20,110 bases of DNA from a virus: the IMG/VR virus record IMGVR_UViG_3300025872_001385, positions 1-20,110 of that record. One strand, 5' to 3'. The translations under genes and the position numbers were made by a program. The first letter of the stretch is position 1, and every line of letters starts with the position of its first letter. The notes under the pieces are model-generated. The model ran no database searches. It was not told the origin of the DNA and was given only the letters and a program-made list of their open reading frames with translations. Shown in pieces: positions 18,905 to 20,110 of the stretch.

Positions 18905-19011
18905 ATATCCCGCCCTCCTCGGGAGCAGCGCCAGTTAGGGGCTGGCACATAACGCCATTCACGGTCACGGTTAATCTGTAGCCTGCGGAATAAGTCAATG
19001 ATCCATCTCAT
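18898..19011 (-). CDS. 37-residue basic, Trp-rich small protein
   Basis: This is a short coding region on the - strand starting at ATG 19011. It begins with a small helix (MRWIIDLFRRLQI) and continues INRDREWRYVPAPNWRCSRG, with several Trp and Arg residues, ending in DIW. The ATG overlaps the upstream stop as ATGA, and GGAGG lies seven bases before it, both strong signs of a real coupled gene. It overlaps the next gene start by seven bases. A longer in-frame reading with an ATG at 19080 exists but would overlap the previous gene by 73 bases. No function is known; being so short, it could be a small regulatory or anti-host protein. Confidence 0.55.
   Translation of the reverse strand: MRWIIDLFRRLQINRDREWRYVPAPNWRCSRGGRDIW
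18914..18920 (-). promoter_or_regulatory. Strong ribosome binding site for the gene ending at 18674
   Basis: GAGGAGG on the - strand lies nine bases before the ATG at 18904, inside the short upstream gene. Confidence 0.7.
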
Positions 19012-19559
19012 GGTAATGCCTCCACGCTGTAAGACATTGACGGGGATTTCCAATCCCTCGGAACATCCCCGCCAATCCAAGACGGGTCACACCACAACAG
19101 CCTGTTGTTGGGGTACGCAATCCATTGCCCATCGTCTAACGCAATAATGTGGTGATCCTTGCTCTGGTCGGGTACTTCACTCCACCCACCATTAGCCCAA
19201 AACACGGTGAAAAGATACACGCCCGGGCGCTTGACGCCATCGCGTCCAATAGCCTGCACCCGGTGGTTACGCAGGAACTGCACCTCGCGCACCTCACAGA
19301 ACCGGCTGAATGAGTCCCACCAGCACGCAATCTGAAGGCTCATGGCGGGACATGGTTTAGAGCATAGGGCATGGATAGGGATACGCGCCCACTGCGCCCC
19401 CTGTGCCGTCATAATCTGAAACATTGGCACTCGCATCGGTTCTGCGCGAAAGCCAAACACGGTACATTCTGTAAACTCGCCGTGACCGCTTTGCTGGTCG
19501 TATAAAAACTCGTTACGGACGTAGGCCGTGGTGTAGGGCGCGTCTACCCAAAAACTCAT
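19008..19559 (-). CDS. Uncharacterised phage protein with conserved Trp/Tyr-rich fold
   Basis: This 183-residue protein, read on the - strand, starts SFWVDAPYTTAYVRNEFLYD and contains GEFTECTVFGFRAEPMRVPM, then FQIMTAQGAQWARIPIHALC. This block recurs in uncharacterised phage proteins with the pattern 'v.gvra...r.l.FqvlT..GA...klPihAl'. It continues RNHRVQAIGRDGVKRPGVYL and YLFTVFWANGGWSEVPDQSK, then HHIIALDDGQWIAYPNNRLL. Cys and Trp residues are frequent, and no catalytic motif stands out. ATG 19559 is chosen because it forms an ATGA overlap with the upstream gene and has GAGGGG a few bases before it; a 10-residue longer start is possible. The - strand cluster suggests a non-structural role. 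Confidence 0.7.
   Translation of the reverse strand: MSFWVDAPYTTAYVRNEFLYDQQSGHGEFTECTVFGFRAEPMRVPMFQIMTAQGAQWARIPIHALCSKPCPAMSLQIACWWDSFSRFCEVREVQFLRNHRVQAIGRDGVKRPGVYLFTVFWANGGWSEVPDQSKDHHIIALDDGQWIAYPNNRLLWCDPSWIGGDVPRDWKSPSMSYSVEALP
19019..19023 (-). promoter_or_regulatory. Ribosome binding site fixing the start at 19011
   Basis: GGAGG on the - strand, seven bases before ATG 19011. It supports the 37-residue reading over the longer one. Confidence 0.6.
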
Positions 19560-19846
19560 TGGCCCCTCGCACGGATAGCGTCGGCACATTCTTCGGATGC
19601 AATCGCAGCCGCTCTGTCTGCATCGCTACCTGTTTTGTCAAACTCCATCCAGTACAAACTCTTTTGTCGTTCACATATTTGCTCACACGCCTCCCGCTCG
19701 GCTGCGGCAACGAGAGCGGCAAACGAATAAAGGGATTCTGAATTGTCGGCTTGAATTTGCTCTATTACCGATTTGTCATCGTCCACAAAGTCCACAAGGT
19801 AAAACCCCACGCTTTCTGCCATACGGAGTATTTCTTCACGAGTCAT
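19556..19846 (-). CDS. Small phage protein of the Ea22-like type
   Basis: This 96-residue protein, read on the - strand, holds the recognisable core YSFAALVAAAEREACEQICE (residues 40-59), followed by a charged helical stretch and the ending EECADAIRARG. The pattern 'fa.lv.aaEReAC..vce......ca.aIraRg' is widespread among small proteins of lambdoid and other phages, sometimes annotated as Ea22-like, with no known activity. AGAGGG lies eight bases before the ATG at 19846, which overlaps the upstream stop as ATGA. Both ends therefore suggest a translationally coupled row of - strand genes. Confidence 0.7.
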   Translation of the reverse strand: MTREEILRMAESVGFYLVDFVDDDKSVIEQIQADNSESLYSFAALVAAAEREACEQICERQKSLYWMEFDKTGSDADRAAAIASEECADAIRARGQ

Positions 19847-20110
19847 ATCAAACCCTCTTTCTCTAGTTGCACGATGGTTCGCGCCATGCCGTCGTAATGG
19901 GCTAGGCGTAACTCATCGCGTGTCATGCCGCTCTTGCGTGTTCTACCGTCTATTTCGTCGTGACAGGCGCTACACGCCCACGCACCGAGCAGATCGGGTG
20001 ATTTCATGCCCATGCCGCTGACGCCCGCTAAACGGATGTGAGCAAGCACGGTGGTGGCGCTGTTGAAATTGCATACGCCCGGTATGCGTACCGTACAACC
20101 TCGGTCTTTG
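19843..20110 (-). CDS. YbcO-like putative nuclease (DUF1364), start outside the window
   Basis: The - strand frame is open to the right edge, so the N terminus is missing. The readable part begins KDRGCTVRIPGVCNFNSATT and continues VLAHIRLAGVSGMGMKSPDL, then WACSACHDEIDGRTRKSG. This matches the DUF1364/YbcO family of lambdoid prophages, with Cys residues (C-x7-C, then C-x2-C-H) that can bind zinc in an HNH-like arrangement. Members are annotated as putative nucleases and lie among recombination or late-control genes. The last residues are GMARTIVQLEKEGLI. It is the first of five coupled - strand genes visible here. Confidence 0.8.
   Translation of the reverse strand, partial: KDRGCTVRIPGVCNFNSATTVLAHIRLAGVSGMGMKSPDLLGAWACSACHDEIDGRTRKSGMTRDELRLAHYDGMARTIVQLEKEGLI

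Noticed and set aside
18898-19080. 60-codon reading of the small - strand gene starting at 19080
   Set aside because: It would overlap the upstream gene by 73 bases; the ATG at 19011 has an ATGA overlap and a GGAGG site at the right distance.

Overview
The window is bacteriophage DNA: one long, tightly packed late operon on the + strand (about 1-18671) that meets a short - strand cluster of small phage genes (18674 to the right edge) end to end. No bacterial housekeeping genes, tRNAs, CRISPR arrays, insertion sequences or integrase are visible. The set of genes (phage adaptor, tail nozzle, low-complexity internal virion or ejection proteins, fibres, holin, lysozyme, and no tape-measure or tail-sheath genes) points to a short-tailed, podovirus-like phage. 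The host is probably a Gram-negative bacterium, inferred mainly from the three-TM holin type. The source looks aquatic or environmental, because the small fibre-adjacent gene at 17191, the 2OG-Fe(II) oxygenase and the glycine-rich adhesin resemble genes common in marine and freshwater phages; this is recall of family patterns, not a database search.

Layout, left to right. Region 1-1886: the tail end of a capsid-associated protein, a DUF115-type protein, and a two-domain beta-rich virion protein. Region 1907-5368: a small protein with a basic RGRPPK tail, the phage adaptor, the tail nozzle, and a GNAT-type acetyltransferase. Region 5331-11748: four consecutive low-complexity genes that look like internal virion or DNA-ejection proteins, one of which carries 20 uninterrupted 18-residue repeats. 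Region 11745-16342: three fibre or adhesin genes (a pentapeptide-register repeat fibre, a beta-rich fibre, and a duplicated glycine-rich adhesin). Region 16339-17574: three small accessory genes, one a 2OG-Fe(II) oxygenase. Region 17571-18671: a lysis cassette with two membrane proteins and a T4-type lysozyme. Region 18674-20110, - strand: five genes running from a YbcO-type (DUF1364) putative nuclease at the right edge down to a 76-residue protein next to the lysozyme.

Genes on both strands mostly overlap by 1-40 bases or are separated by fewer than 20 bases, often as ATGA or GTGA stop-start overlaps. Translation is therefore probably coupled, and there is no room for internal promoters. No intergenic stretch exceeds 20 bases, so nothing over 300 bases is unannotated. 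The terminase, portal and most of the capsid gene must lie left of the window, and the replication or early genes to the right.

The most interesting structures are within proteins. One is the exactly phased 18-residue helical repeat at 6636-7715. The other is the fibre repeat at 12456-13649, whose units are almost all multiples of five residues and whose protein copies are identical while their codons have diverged.
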